DNA of 64,000 nucleotides, from NCBI GenBank assembly GCA_034520625.1, contig JAXHNI010000007.1, positions 62,001 through 126,000 on the forward strand. Direction: 5' to 3'. This stretch comes from JAANXG01 sp034520625 (GTDB lineage Bacteria > Pseudomonadota > Gammaproteobacteria > Arenicellales > JAANXG01). The notes below the pieces were generated by a model. That model searched no databases and was not told the origin of the DNA. It saw only the letters and a list, made by a program, of their open reading frames with translations. The first letter of the stretch is position 1. Each line of letters begins with the position of its first letter. Position numbers and translations under genes: made by a program. Of the stretch, positions 35,981 to 44,660 are shown piece by piece.

Positions 35981-37237
35981 CGCCCACCAGAAGGTCACTG
36001 CCAAGCACTTGGCACGGGACGCCTATCTGTACGTGCGCCAATCCTCGTTGCGCCAGGTCATGGACAACACCGAGAGCACGCAACGCCAATACGCCTTGCG
36101 GGAACGGGCGATGGCGCTGGGCTGGCCGATCGAGCAGATTCACGTGATCGATTCGGATCTGGGCCGATCCGGCGCCCGTGCTGAAGGCCGTGACGGTTTC
36201 CAGCATCTGGTGACGCAGGTGGCACAACCCCCGTTATGCCGGGGCCTTCGTCTATGGGCGCACGCGGTGGACACACCGCCAACTTGCAACCGACGACCCG
36301 ACGCGTGGCACGCGACGATTGGTTGGTGCTGATTCCCGGCGCCCACGTCGGTTACATTGACTGGACCGAGTACGAGCGCAATCAAACGACCTTGCAGCAC
36401 AACGCCGGCGCGTTCGCCGACGGTCGGCGGGGCAGTGTGCCGCGCGAAGGGGCGGGGCTGTTGCAGGGTCGGGTGCTGTGTGGATTGTGCGGCGCGCGGA
36501 TGCGGGTGCGCTATCAGCAGGTCGGCGGCCGCCAAGCGCCCTACTACCAATGCACGGAAGCCTCGGTCCGCCATGCCGGGAAGCTGTGTCAATCCATCCG
36601 GGGTCAAGGGGTTGATGAAGCCATCAGCGCCTTGTTGTTGAAAACCGTGTCACCGGCCGCATTGGAGGTGGCGCTGGCGGTGCAAGACGAGATCACCGAT
36701 CGGGTTCAGCAAGCCGATGCCGTGCGTGAGGCGCAGCTGGAACGGACCCGCTACGAGGCGGAGTTGGCGCGCCGCCGGTATCTGAGGGTTGATCCGGACA
36801 ACCGATTGGTCGCCGATACACTGGAAGCTGATTGGAACGAACACCTGCGCCAGCTCGATGCGTTACAGCGTGAACAGGATCGCCAACGGGACACCGATCA
36901 AGCTTTGCTCGCCGATGAGGCGCGCCAACGAATCGCCGCTTTGACCAAAGACTTTCCCCGCGTGTGGCAGGATTCACGGACCACGCCGGTCGAGCGTAAG
37001 CGGATGGTGGCGCTGCTGCTCGAGGATGTGACCTTGATCAAGGGCGATACCATTGATGTTCATGTGCGGTTTCGCGGCGGCCAGACCCAGTCGCTCACGG
37101 TGCCACGTCCGGTATCAATGGCACGCGTTCGCCAGACTCCGTCTGAGGTAGTCGAGACCCTGGACCGGTTACTGGATACCTGCACGGACCGGGAAGCCGC
37201 GGAGCGGTTGAACGCACACGGATTCCGTAACTGTTGA
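35970..37237 (+). pseudogene. Large serine recombinase, internally deleted and frameshifted
   Basis: The N-terminal part (35970 to about 36222) has the resolvase signature YLYVRQSSLRQVMDNTEST with catalytic Ser and ends at FQHLVTQVA. About 250 residues are then missing: the next in-register sequence is NPRYAGAFVYGRTR of the recombinase domain in another frame. A further shift joins it to the zinc-ribbon and coiled-coil part (CGLCGARMRVRY ... CTEASVRH). The C-terminus is cut off at the element edge (NAHGFRNC then a stop formed with host sequence). It cannot encode an active enzyme. Confidence 0.85.
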
Positions 37238-38189
37238 TCTCCGGTTCCAGCGCCGACCACAGCAAATCGAGCGCTGCCATCGCCGCGCCGTGGACCGGGG
37301 CCGCGCAGCGCAGCGACAGCGGGTCCTGAAGCCGCCGGGGGCCGCCCGGCTGGTACAGCGCGCTGCCCTGGAGACGCCGCCGCAGGCCCGCAGCGGCGCG
37401 TTCCTGGCCCGGTTGAGGCCGGACGCCCGCGACATCCGCGCCCAGGGGGCCCGGGTTGCCGCGGTAGCCTTCCAGGGACATGGCAGTGGTTGTCTGCGCG
37501 GTTTCCAGCGCCCGCCCACCGTCCACCAGCGCCAGGGCGGCGCGGGCAGCGGTGTAGGCACTGTTGCTGCACAGGACCAGGCCGTCTTTCGGGCCCGGCA
37601 CGAGACGGGCGATGCCATGCTCGGCCAGGGTCTCCAGGGCAGCACGAGGCGCATGCCCCGCATTGCCGGGGCTCAGGAATGCCCCTTCCCCGACCAGTGC
37701 CAGCCCGAGCTGGGCCATGACGCACAGGTCGCTGGATCCGATGGAGCCCGTTCCGGGCATCCAGGGCACCAGGCCCGCATTCAGCACATCCCGGAGACTC
37801 TCCACGAGTCCTCGGGACGCCCCGCCATGGCCCAGGCACAGCGAATTGAGGCGAATCAGCATCAAGGCGCGCACGACATCCGCCGGCAGCGGCGGCCCCA
37901 CCGCCGTGGCCCGCCCGCGCAGCGTCATCAGGGAAAAGTCCGCCAGAACCTCGGCCGGCAGCGCCTCGCCGGCCCGGTCCCCCAAACCGCTGGTCACCCC
38001 GTATAAAGGCATCCCCGCCGCTACCGCCGTATCCACCACGCGTCGGGCAGCCGCGACCCTTTGCCAGGATTCCTCCGCCACCTCGACCCGCCCCCCGCCG
38101 CGGGCGACCCGCGCCACCGTCGCCGCCGTCAGTGCAGCACCGGTCAGCAGCAGCGGCTCCCGGCCGCCTGATTCGGATTCTGGAAGCAT
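37233..38189 (-). pseudogene. Aromatic/histidine ammonia-lyase, N-terminal fragment
   Basis: Codes residues 1-319 of the lyase from ATG 38189 (MLPESESGG). It shows LYGVTSGLGDRAGE with Tyr63, NSLCLGHGGASR, LEGYRGNPGPLG and RLQDPLSLRCAAPVHG. The segment that normally holds the MIO-forming Ala-Ser-Gly reads GSIGSSDLCVMA, one residue shorter and with no Gly, so the cofactor would not form in the usual way. The frame stops being lyase at EIN where the mobile element begins. It is downstream of phoR on the same strand. Confidence 0.88.
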
Positions 38190-38212
38190 GATGCAATCCC
38201 GTGGGGGCGGAA

Positions 38213-39550
38213 TCACGCCGCCGATGTGCGTGGCCCAGCCCGGTCGCCGTCCCGGATCTGTACGAGCTCCGCCGGGAACACAAAGGTGAAGGTTGAGCCC
38301 TCTCCCGGCTCACTGCTCACTTCCAGCCTGCCGTCGTGGCGAGCCAGCACATGCTTGACAATGGCCAGGCCCAGGCCGGTTCCCCCGAGCTCCCGGGAAC
38401 GGGCCTGGTCCACGCGATAGAAGCGCTCGGTGAGCCTCGGTATGTACTCCGGAGCGATGCCGATCCCGGTATCCGCAACCGACAAGCGCGCACGACCGTC
38501 GGGCTCCAGCCGCCAATCGATGCTGATGGTACCGCCTTCATCGGTATAGCTGACAGCATTGAAGACGACATTCGAGAACGCGCTGTACAGCTCATTGAAG
38601 TTGCCGAGCATGTGGAGCGTCTCATCCGCAGCACATTCGACCTGGTGGCGGCCCTGGCTGAGCTCCCGGGCCTCGGCAAACACGGACCGGATCAGCGCCG
38701 GCATGTCCACGGGCTGGAGGGTCTCCGGTGCCGGGCCGGTTTCGAGATTGGAGAGCTCCAGCAGGTCTTCGACGATGGAGCACATCCGGTCGGTCTGCTG
38801 GTCGATCTGGAAAAGTGCTCTCTCCCACTTCCCCGCCGCGGCGGCGTCGTCCAGCAGATTCTCCACGTAGCCCTTGATGACGGTCAGCGGCGACTTCATC
38901 TCGTGGGACACATTGGCGATGAAATCCTGGCGCATCCGTTCGAGGCGGTTGAGACGGGAGGTGTCCCGGGCCAGCAGGAGATACTTGTCCAGGTCCCCAT
39001 AGGGCACAACGGTAATGGACAGATTGATGCCGGGATCCGCCGGGGACGTGATCTCCAGGGGAACCTCGTATCTTTCCCTCTCCATGTACTCCACGAACTG
39101 GGGCTGTCGGATCAGGTTCTTCACCGGGCGACCGAGGTCGTCCGGCTCGCGCAGCCCCAGAAGCTTTCGCGCCGCGTCGTTGATCAGCTCTATTTCCCCG
39201 TCCCGGTTGAACGTTACCGCGGCGTCCGGCAGGGCACGGGCGACCTGCCGGTACCGGTCCATCTGGCTCCGCAGAGCGGTATTGCGCTCCGCCAGGGCAC
39301 GGACGTGCCCTGCCACCCGGTGGGTTATCTCCCGCCAGATACCGCCGGTTTGCGGAAGGGGCGATCCCGGCGGCTCTCCGGAGCCCAGCCAGCGGAGGAG
39401 CTTGAATGCCTGGTACAGGTGCCAGGCGAGATACGCCGCAAGCGTGGCGGCGAGCACCGAAAACGGCTGCCCCAGGGCCAGGCCCAGGGCCAGGGATACG
39501 GCGACCGTGACGAGGAGCCGCCAGAGCTCACTGCGCCACGGGTTGTTCAC
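38213..39550 (-). CDS. phoR: Phosphate regulon sensor kinase PhoR
   Basis: A 445-aa membrane histidine kinase. Two adjacent membrane segments (about 11-48) are followed by a linker, a PAS domain (about 98-195), the HisKA motif FIANVSHEMKSPLTV with His216, and an HATPase_c domain (NVVFNAVSYTDEGG; ADTGIGIAPEY; GGTGLGLAIVKH). The start is GTG 39550, overlapping the phoB stop as GTGA; the longer frame upstream runs inside phoB. It phosphorylates PhoB when phosphate is low. Confidence 0.95.
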   Translation of the reverse strand: MNNPWRSELWRLLVTVAVSLALGLALGQPFSVLAATLAAYLAWHLYQAFKLLRWLGSGEPPGSPLPQTGGIWREITHRVAGHVRALAERNTALRSQMDRYRQVARALPDAAVTFNRDGEIELINDAARKLLGLREPDDLGRPVKNLIRQPQFVEYMERERYEVPLEITSPADPGINLSITVVPYGDLDKYLLLARDTSRLNRLERMRQDFIANVSHEMKSPLTVIKGYVENLLDDAAAAGKWERALFQIDQQTDRMCSIVEDLLELSNLETGPAPETLQPVDMPALIRSVFAEARELSQGRHQVECAADETLHMLGNFNELYSAFSNVVFNAVSYTDEGGTISIDWRLEPDGRARLSVADTGIGIAPEYIPRLTERFYRVDQARSRELGGTGLGLAIVKHVLARHDGRLEVSSEPGEGSTFTFVFPAELVQIRDGDRAGPRTSAA

Positions 39551-40242
39551 GAATCCAGCTGTTGCGAGAACCGGTACCCCGATCCGTGGACGGTCTGGAT
39601 GTATCGGTCGAAACCCGAGTCGGACAACACCTTGCGGAGCCTGCGAATATGCACGTCCACGGTCCGCTCTTCGATATAGATGTTGCGCCCCCACACGCGA
39701 TCCAGAAGCTGAGTGCGGTCGAACACGCGCTCCGGATGCGACATGAAAAAGTGCAGCAGCTTGAATTCGGTGGGTCCTACTTTCACCTGCCGCTCATTGG
39801 CGACGACACGATGGCTCGCCGGATCCAGCTTCAGGCCGTTGACATCGATGGGCTGCCCGCCGCCGTGAACATTGGCGCGCCGCAGCACCGCGCGGACGCG
39901 CGCCACCAGTTCCCGGGTCGAGAAAGGCTTACTGACGTAGTCGTCGACACCGGAATCGAATCCACGCACCTTGTCGTGCTCCTCGCCCCGGGCGGTGAGC
40001 ATGATGATGGGGACCTCGCTGGTGACTTCCTCGCGCTTCAACCGGCGTGCGAATTCGATTCCACTCTGCCCGGGCAGCATCCAGTCCAGCAGGATCATGT
40101 CCGGCAGATGATCTCCGATCTCCCTGAGCGCGGACTCTGAGTCGCCGCACTCATGGACGTCATACTCGGCATTGCGCAGGGTGGATGCCACCATCTCCCG
40201 GATGGCAACGTCGTCTTCCACGATCAGGATCGACTGCTGCAA
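39547..40242 (-). CDS. phoB: Phosphate regulon response regulator PhoB
   Basis: A 231-aa OmpR/PhoB-type regulator. The receiver has acidic E9/D10/D11, phosphoacceptor D53 (LLDWMLPG) and K105 (VSKPF). The winged-helix DNA-binding domain covers about 128-228 (VGPTEFKLLHFFMSHPERVF; IYIEERTVDVHIRRLRK). It precedes phoR with a 4-bp overlap and has a Pho box in its own promoter region, so it is probably autoregulated. Confidence 0.97.
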   Translation of the reverse strand: MQQSILIVEDDVAIREMVASTLRNAEYDVHECGDSESALREIGDHLPDMILLDWMLPGQSGIEFARRLKREEVTSEVPIIMLTARGEEHDKVRGFDSGVDDYVSKPFSTRELVARVRAVLRRANVHGGGQPIDVNGLKLDPASHRVVANERQVKVGPTEFKLLHFFMSHPERVFDRTQLLDRVWGRNIYIEERTVDVHIRRLRKVLSDSGFDRYIQTVHGSGYRFSQQLDS

Positions 40243-40291
40243 GGTGGTGCACCTCTGGGATTTTCGATGACAGGCATTTCAACCGAATTTT

Positions 40292-40309
40292 ATTACATTT
40301 GCATGACAA
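40292..40309 (-). promoter_or_regulatory. Pho box upstream of phoB
   Basis: On the minus strand TTGTCAT and ATGTAAT lie exactly 11 bp apart with GCAA between, followed by AAAA. This matches a two-unit PhoB site 50-67 bp upstream of the phoB start. Confidence 0.75.
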
Positions 40310-40378
40310 CCGATAAGCGCCGGTTTCCAAAACGAAATTCTCCACGCCGACGGGCGGGCTCCCGTCCGCGGTATGGGG

Positions 40379-41413
40379 TCAATCCGGCCTCGTCACATCC
40401 CTGTAATCCAGAATCTCACGCAGCACGCTGGTGGCGAACTGCCCCCGCCGAAGCACGAAATCCAACTCCAGGACACCCTCGCCATGATCCAGTCGCCAAT
40501 CGAGATCGCAGGCCACGCAGCGCGTTGGCCGGCGCTCCAGCTTCAGCCCCGCTCCTGCCAGCAGCCCACACCAGGGCTCGTATCGGCTTAAAATATCGTC
40601 CTCCAGCGAAGCGGCCCGGCCCGTGGCCGGATTCGCCCCCCTGCCGTACAGGGGACCCGTGGGATGCAGATCCATGGCCGCGATCCGGCGGGCGACGTCA
40701 GCGTCGTTGTCGCACGCGGCGAAACCGCTCCGGGTCCCCTCCAGGTTTACGAATTCGCCGGGCAGGGGGGTGTTCCAGCAACCCTCCAGCACGCGGCACC
40801 GGAGGACCCGGTTGAACAGATCGGAGCGGATACCGGACAAGGTCATGCCGCGCTGCAAGCGGGACAACCGGCGCCCCTCCAGCAATTGCCTGGCATTGTC
40901 CTCGAACCGCGGGCCGAATCTCTGCTCGCCGAAATAGTTCGGTACGCCGCCGGAACGGACGGCCTGAAGCCGGTTCTCCAGGTCGATCGCATCGATGCGA
41001 TCGAGAGCCGCCCTGATCCGGAACCGGTTCCCGTGGTGGGAGCCGCGCTTCAATTTGCGGTGGTGGCGTTCGCAGTGGAGAACCCGGATCCCGGGCGGCA
41101 GGGCCTGCCAGTCGACCCGCTCGATGAAAGGCAGCGTGAACCACTGGGTGGAAACCGCATGCCGGTCCTTGAGCCCGCTGTATCCCACGTCCCGTGGCGC
41201 CGCGCCGGCATGACGTGCCAGTATTGCCGCCGCATCAACAGTATTGAGACCACGCTTCTCGACCTGGACCAGCAGGTGCCCACCAGAGCCCGCCGGTTCG
41301 AATCCCAGGCACTCGTCAACGCGAAAGTCCTCCACATGCAGCCGGATGCGGCCGACGGTCGCCGGGGCGCCCAGGGCGTGGGCCCGCTCCAGTCCGGTTA
41401 CCAGTGGCTTCAT
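40379..41413 (-). CDS. truD: tRNA pseudouridine(13) synthase TruD
   Basis: A 344-aa pseudouridine synthase acting on tRNA-Glu U13. Catalytic Asp83 lies in GYSGLKDRHA, and NYFGEQRFG is the TruD signature. It is downstream of phoB's promoter region in the opposite sense of flow (same strand, 136 bp apart) and divergent from the sulfurtransferase. Confidence 0.96.
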   Translation of the reverse strand: MKPLVTGLERAHALGAPATVGRIRLHVEDFRVDECLGFEPAGSGGHLLVQVEKRGLNTVDAAAILARHAGAAPRDVGYSGLKDRHAVSTQWFTLPFIERVDWQALPPGIRVLHCERHHRKLKRGSHHGNRFRIRAALDRIDAIDLENRLQAVRSGGVPNYFGEQRFGPRFEDNARQLLEGRRLSRLQRGMTLSGIRSDLFNRVLRCRVLEGCWNTPLPGEFVNLEGTRSGFAACDNDADVARRIAAMDLHPTGPLYGRGANPATGRAASLEDDILSRYEPWCGLLAGAGLKLERRPTRCVACDLDWRLDHGEGVLELDFVLRRGQFATSVLREILDYRDVTRPD

Positions 41414-41567
41414 CTCTCTACGGCGGCTGCAATTGCTTGTGGAAGTCGGCCCCGAATGGTACTTGATTTCAAACCGAACCGAATGCGCGGGTTCCGGTTT
41501 TGTCCACGGACCGTGATTGGACTACCATCGTGCCTGGCACCGAACTCAACCCACACCGAGAGGCGGC

Positions 41568-42386
41568 ATGAGCCCGGATATCCCCATCGTTATCGAACCC
41601 ACGGCGCTGAATGCCCTGCTGGGCGGCGACAGCCTGAAAGTAATCGATCTCGGCCGGCCCGAGACCTATGCCCAGGCCCACGTGCCCGGCGCCGTCCGGA
41701 TGGAGTACAGCGCCCTGCTCCGCGGCGACCGGCCGGCGCCGGGGCACCTGCCGGAACCCGACGTGTTCGCCCGGACGCTCGGAGATGCCGGTATCACCCG
41801 TGACGATACCGTCGTCGCCTACGATGACGAGGGCGGCGGCAAGGCCTGCCGTCTTGTCTGGAACCTCCACGCCGCCGGGCACCATCGGGCCGGCGTGCTG
41901 GACGGCGGCATCCACGCCTGGTACGCGGAAGGACTGCCGGTGAGCACCGAAGCCACCGAGCCGGAAGCGACAACCTACGGCGAGATCGAATACTCGGTGG
42001 AGCCCGTCGCCACGCGCGACGAGATACTGGACCGGCTTGGCGACCCGGGGCTGGTACTGCTGGATGCGCGCACGCCGGAGGAATACGCGGGGACGAAGGT
42101 GCGCGCGGCGAAAGGCGGCCACATTCCCGGCGCCGTCAACCTCAACTGGCTGGACTGCATCGACCGGTCCAACGATGCCCGTCTCCATCCCGACGATACC
42201 CTCCGGAAGTTGCTGGCAGACCGCGGCATCACCGAGGACAAGGACGTCTTCGCGTATTGCCACACCCACCACCGGTCCGCCCACAGCTACGTGATGCTCA
42301 AGCACCTCGGATTCCCGTCAGTGAAGGGCTATGCCGGCTCCTGGTCGGAATGGGGCAACGACCCGCAAACCCCGGTGGAAAGTTGA
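41568..42386 (+). CDS. Thiosulfate/3-mercaptopyruvate sulfurtransferase, two rhodanese domains
   Basis: A 272-aa protein with tandem rhodanese domains (about 15-130 and 155-270). The second domain carries the active-site Cys in FAYCHTHHRSAHSY, a loop unlike the CGSGVTA of classic TST and nearer the CRxxxRS loop of SseA-like enzymes, so the sulfur donor is uncertain. The ATG at 41568 has GAGAGG 6 bases upstream; the longer frame from 41517 is less likely. Confidence 0.85.
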   Translation: MSPDIPIVIEPTALNALLGGDSLKVIDLGRPETYAQAHVPGAVRMEYSALLRGDRPAPGHLPEPDVFARTLGDAGITRDDTVVAYDDEGGGKACRLVWNLHAAGHHRAGVLDGGIHAWYAEGLPVSTEATEPEATTYGEIEYSVEPVATRDEILDRLGDPGLVLLDARTPEEYAGTKVRAAKGGHIPGAVNLNWLDCIDRSNDARLHPDDTLRKLLADRGITEDKDVFAYCHTHHRSAHSYVMLKHLGFPSVKGYAGSWSEWGNDPQTPVES

Positions 42387-42441
42387 CTGCGGGACCTGGG
42401 TGATTTCGGACGTACACGGTTACCCGGACCGATGCGCACCG

Positions 42442-42680
42442 GTGTACCCCGCCACTGATCTTGCACCATTCACCATTCAACAGCCCGCAGGCAGTGGTCC
42501 GGTTTGAAAACCGTCGACAAAGAAATGAGCCAGTGCCGGGGGCCATCCCCCAGGGCTCTCGAAAACAGGGACGTTTGAGCGAGAGCGTACACGGATGTAT
42601 TCACAGCGGCCCTGGGGGATGGCCCCCGGCACTGGCGGCTCTATGATGTGAGCCTTCAAACCGGACCACTGCCTGCGGGC
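42442..42680 (+). repeat. Structured palindromic repeat, copy 2
   Basis: Begins GTGTACCCCGCCACTGATCT and contains TTGCACCATT as in copies 3 and 4. The inner arms are 42529-42556 and 42609-42636 (perfect 28-bp complement) around the 52-nt loop; an outer perfect 26-bp palindrome (GCCCGCAGGCAGTGGTCCGG at left, its complement at right ending 42680) encloses it. The right end lacks the GGGGTACAC terminus. It fills most of the 400-bp gap downstream of mttB. Confidence 0.88.
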
Positions 42681-42786
42681 ACGCCACGGAACCTGGCGGC
42701 TGAGAATCACACCGAATGTCACTGTAAAAGTCACGATTCCAACGGCGAACTCCACGAGGAACCGCATGCTACCGGCCAGAAGGTAT

Positions 42787-44349
42787 TCAGAAATCCGTGG
42801 GTGAGCCGCCCTCGCGCTTGCGGCGCTCGACGAAGGCTTCCAGTTCCTCCCGGATCGCCGGGTCCATGGGTGGCGGCTGGTAGGCCTCCAGAACCCTCTT
42901 CCAGATGCGGTTGGCGCGCTGGGTGGCGGTCAGGGAGCCGTTTTCCGCCCATTGCTCGAAGTTGCTCCAGTCCGACAGGAACGGGCTGTAGAAGGCCGTC
43001 TTGTAGCGCTGCTGGGTATGCTCGCAGCCGAGGAAATGACCGGAGGGACCGACACCCCTGATGGCTTCCACGGCGAGGTCGTCTTCGGTGACGGATACCG
43101 GCTGGTGATAGTAGGCCAGCTGCTGCAGCAGCTCGCAATCGATAATGAACTTTTCGAAGCTGGCGCACAGTCCGCCCTCAAGCCAGCCTGCGGCATGATA
43201 GACGATGTTGATGTGGGAGGACGAAACCGCCTGCAGTGAAAAGGCGCTCTCCCAGGTCGCCTGGGCGTCGGGAACATTGGAGGCGTTGGCATTCGAAGCG
43301 CGAATGGGCAGGTTGTAGCGCCGCGCCATCTGGCCCGACATCTGCGTCGCGCGAATGTACTCCGGCGTACCGAACGCGGGCGCCCCGGTTTTCATGTCGA
43401 CATTCGAGGTAAACGAGCCGTACACAACGGGAGTGCCCGGCTGCACGACCTCCAGAAGTACTATGGCCGCCAGCGCTTCCGCCGTTTGCTGGGCCACGGC
43501 GCCCGCGATGGTCACCGGGGCCATGGCGCCGGAGAGCGTGAACGGTGTGATGATGACCGGCTGCCTGTGACGGGCGAGCCGCATTGCGCCGTCCAGCATG
43601 GGCCAGTCGTGTTTCAGCGGCGACGACGAGTTGATATTCGTGAACATCCGGGGAGTCGCCTCGAATTCCTCCCAGCTGAGGCCACCGGCAATGCGCACCA
43701 TCTCCATGGCATCCTCGATGCGCTCCTTCCCCAGGGGGTAGGGCTGGAGCGCCTTGTCGGTCAGCGTCAGCAGGTCGAATACCGCATCCAGGTGGCGAAT
43801 GGACGGGTGGATGTCGATGGGTTCCACGGGATAGCCACAGTTCATGTGGATGCAATTGAAGCTCTGAGCGAGCTTCAGCAGGTTCTGAAAGTCCTGCCGG
43901 TTGCCGCTGCGCCGGCCGTTGTCCAGGTCCGAAACATTGGGTGGGCTTGCCACCTGACCGAACGCCGCATGACCGTCGCCGATGATGATCCGGCGTTCCG
44001 GGTTGCGCGGCGTGATGCTGAAGGCCGAAGGCGCCCTGGCCACCTGCTCCATGACGAACTCCCGGTCCATCCGCACGTTGGTCGAGTCGGACGCCACCTC
44101 GCAGCCGGCATCCTTGAGAACCTGCCGGGCCTCGTCGTGCAGAAACTCGATACCGATTTCCTCCAGGATCCGCATGGCGGCATCGTGCACGCGCTCGACA
44201 CCCTCGGCATCCAGCGGCTCCGTGGGCGGTTCGACATAGCGCGGCTGGCTCCAGGGGAGCTGGTCGACGGCCGGCGCCGCTTCCACCGCCGCCCGGTTCT
44301 GCTTCCGCCGCCTCGACCGGCGCGGTGTGGCTGAGCTCTGTTCGGTCAT
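42787..44349 (-). CDS. MttB-family methyltransferase without pyrrolysine
   Basis: A 520-aa homolog of trimethylamine methyltransferase MttB. The whole frame is open with no in-frame TAG, so it is the pyrrolysine-free branch, which includes glycine betaine:corrinoid methyltransferase (MtgB). Family sequence is clear: LEEIGIEFLHDEARQVLKDAG, NCGYPVEP, SNVDMKTGAPAFGTPEYI, EAIRGVGPSGHFLG. The substrate may be betaine or another quaternary amine; none is proven. Start ATG 44349 is preferred over an ATG 12 codons earlier that lies in the repeat. A repeat element ends 9 bp upstream, so the mttB leader is element-derived. Confidence 0.85.
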   Translation of the reverse strand: MTEQSSATPRRSRRRKQNRAAVEAAPAVDQLPWSQPRYVEPPTEPLDAEGVERVHDAAMRILEEIGIEFLHDEARQVLKDAGCEVASDSTNVRMDREFVMEQVARAPSAFSITPRNPERRIIIGDGHAAFGQVASPPNVSDLDNGRRSGNRQDFQNLLKLAQSFNCIHMNCGYPVEPIDIHPSIRHLDAVFDLLTLTDKALQPYPLGKERIEDAMEMVRIAGGLSWEEFEATPRMFTNINSSSPLKHDWPMLDGAMRLARHRQPVIITPFTLSGAMAPVTIAGAVAQQTAEALAAIVLLEVVQPGTPVVYGSFTSNVDMKTGAPAFGTPEYIRATQMSGQMARRYNLPIRASNANASNVPDAQATWESAFSLQAVSSSHINIVYHAAGWLEGGLCASFEKFIIDCELLQQLAYYHQPVSVTEDDLAVEAIRGVGPSGHFLGCEHTQQRYKTAFYSPFLSDWSNFEQWAENGSLTATQRANRIWKRVLEAYQPPPMDPAIREELEAFVERRKREGGSPTDF

Positions 44350-44357
44350 ATTCGCTG

Positions 44358-44652
44358 GTGTACTCCGCTGCTGATATTGCGACATTCAGTGTGTTCCTGA
44401 GCTGTCAGGGGCCGGAGCACTCCCTGAGGCCGGCCCCGGTCAGAGAATCCAGGCCGGGCAATGGGGCCAGTGCCGGGGGCTGTCCCACAGGGCCGCTGTA
44501 AATACGTCCTTGTACGCTCTGGCTCAAACATCCCTGTTTTCGACAGCCCTGTGGGACAGCCCCCGGCACTGGCCCTTTCAGTCATGCGGTCCTGCCAACC
44601 GAACCAATGCCCACGAGTCATGGGATGGTGCTATATCCGTGCCGGGGTGCAC
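44358..44652 (-). repeat. Structured palindromic repeat, copy 3 (complete, with both ends)
   Basis: A 295-bp unit filling the tdh-mttB gap. Left end GTGTACTCCGCTGCTGATAT, right end (reverse complement) GTGCACCCCGGCACGGATAT; each continues into TTGCGACATT or TAGCACCATC, so the terminal inverted repeats are about 28 bp. Inner palindrome arms are at 44466-44493 and 44546-44573; the conserved loop reads on the minus strand. Confidence 0.9.
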
Positions 44653-44660
44653 TGATTTCC

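Larger units (their letters stand above)
34726..37232 (+). mobile_element. 2.5-kb decayed serine-recombinase element in the ammonia-lyase gene
   Basis: The insert is bounded by GTT on both sides (34723-34725 and 37233-37235), a 3-bp repeat, or an overlap compatible with a 2-bp serine-recombinase crossover. It carries a DUF5372-like remnant, an HTH gene behind a strong promoter, and a deleted, frameshifted recombinase. Genes are on the + strand, opposite to the host gene. Its AT-rich promoter zone (35055-35227) contrasts with the GC-rich surroundings. Confidence 0.85.
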
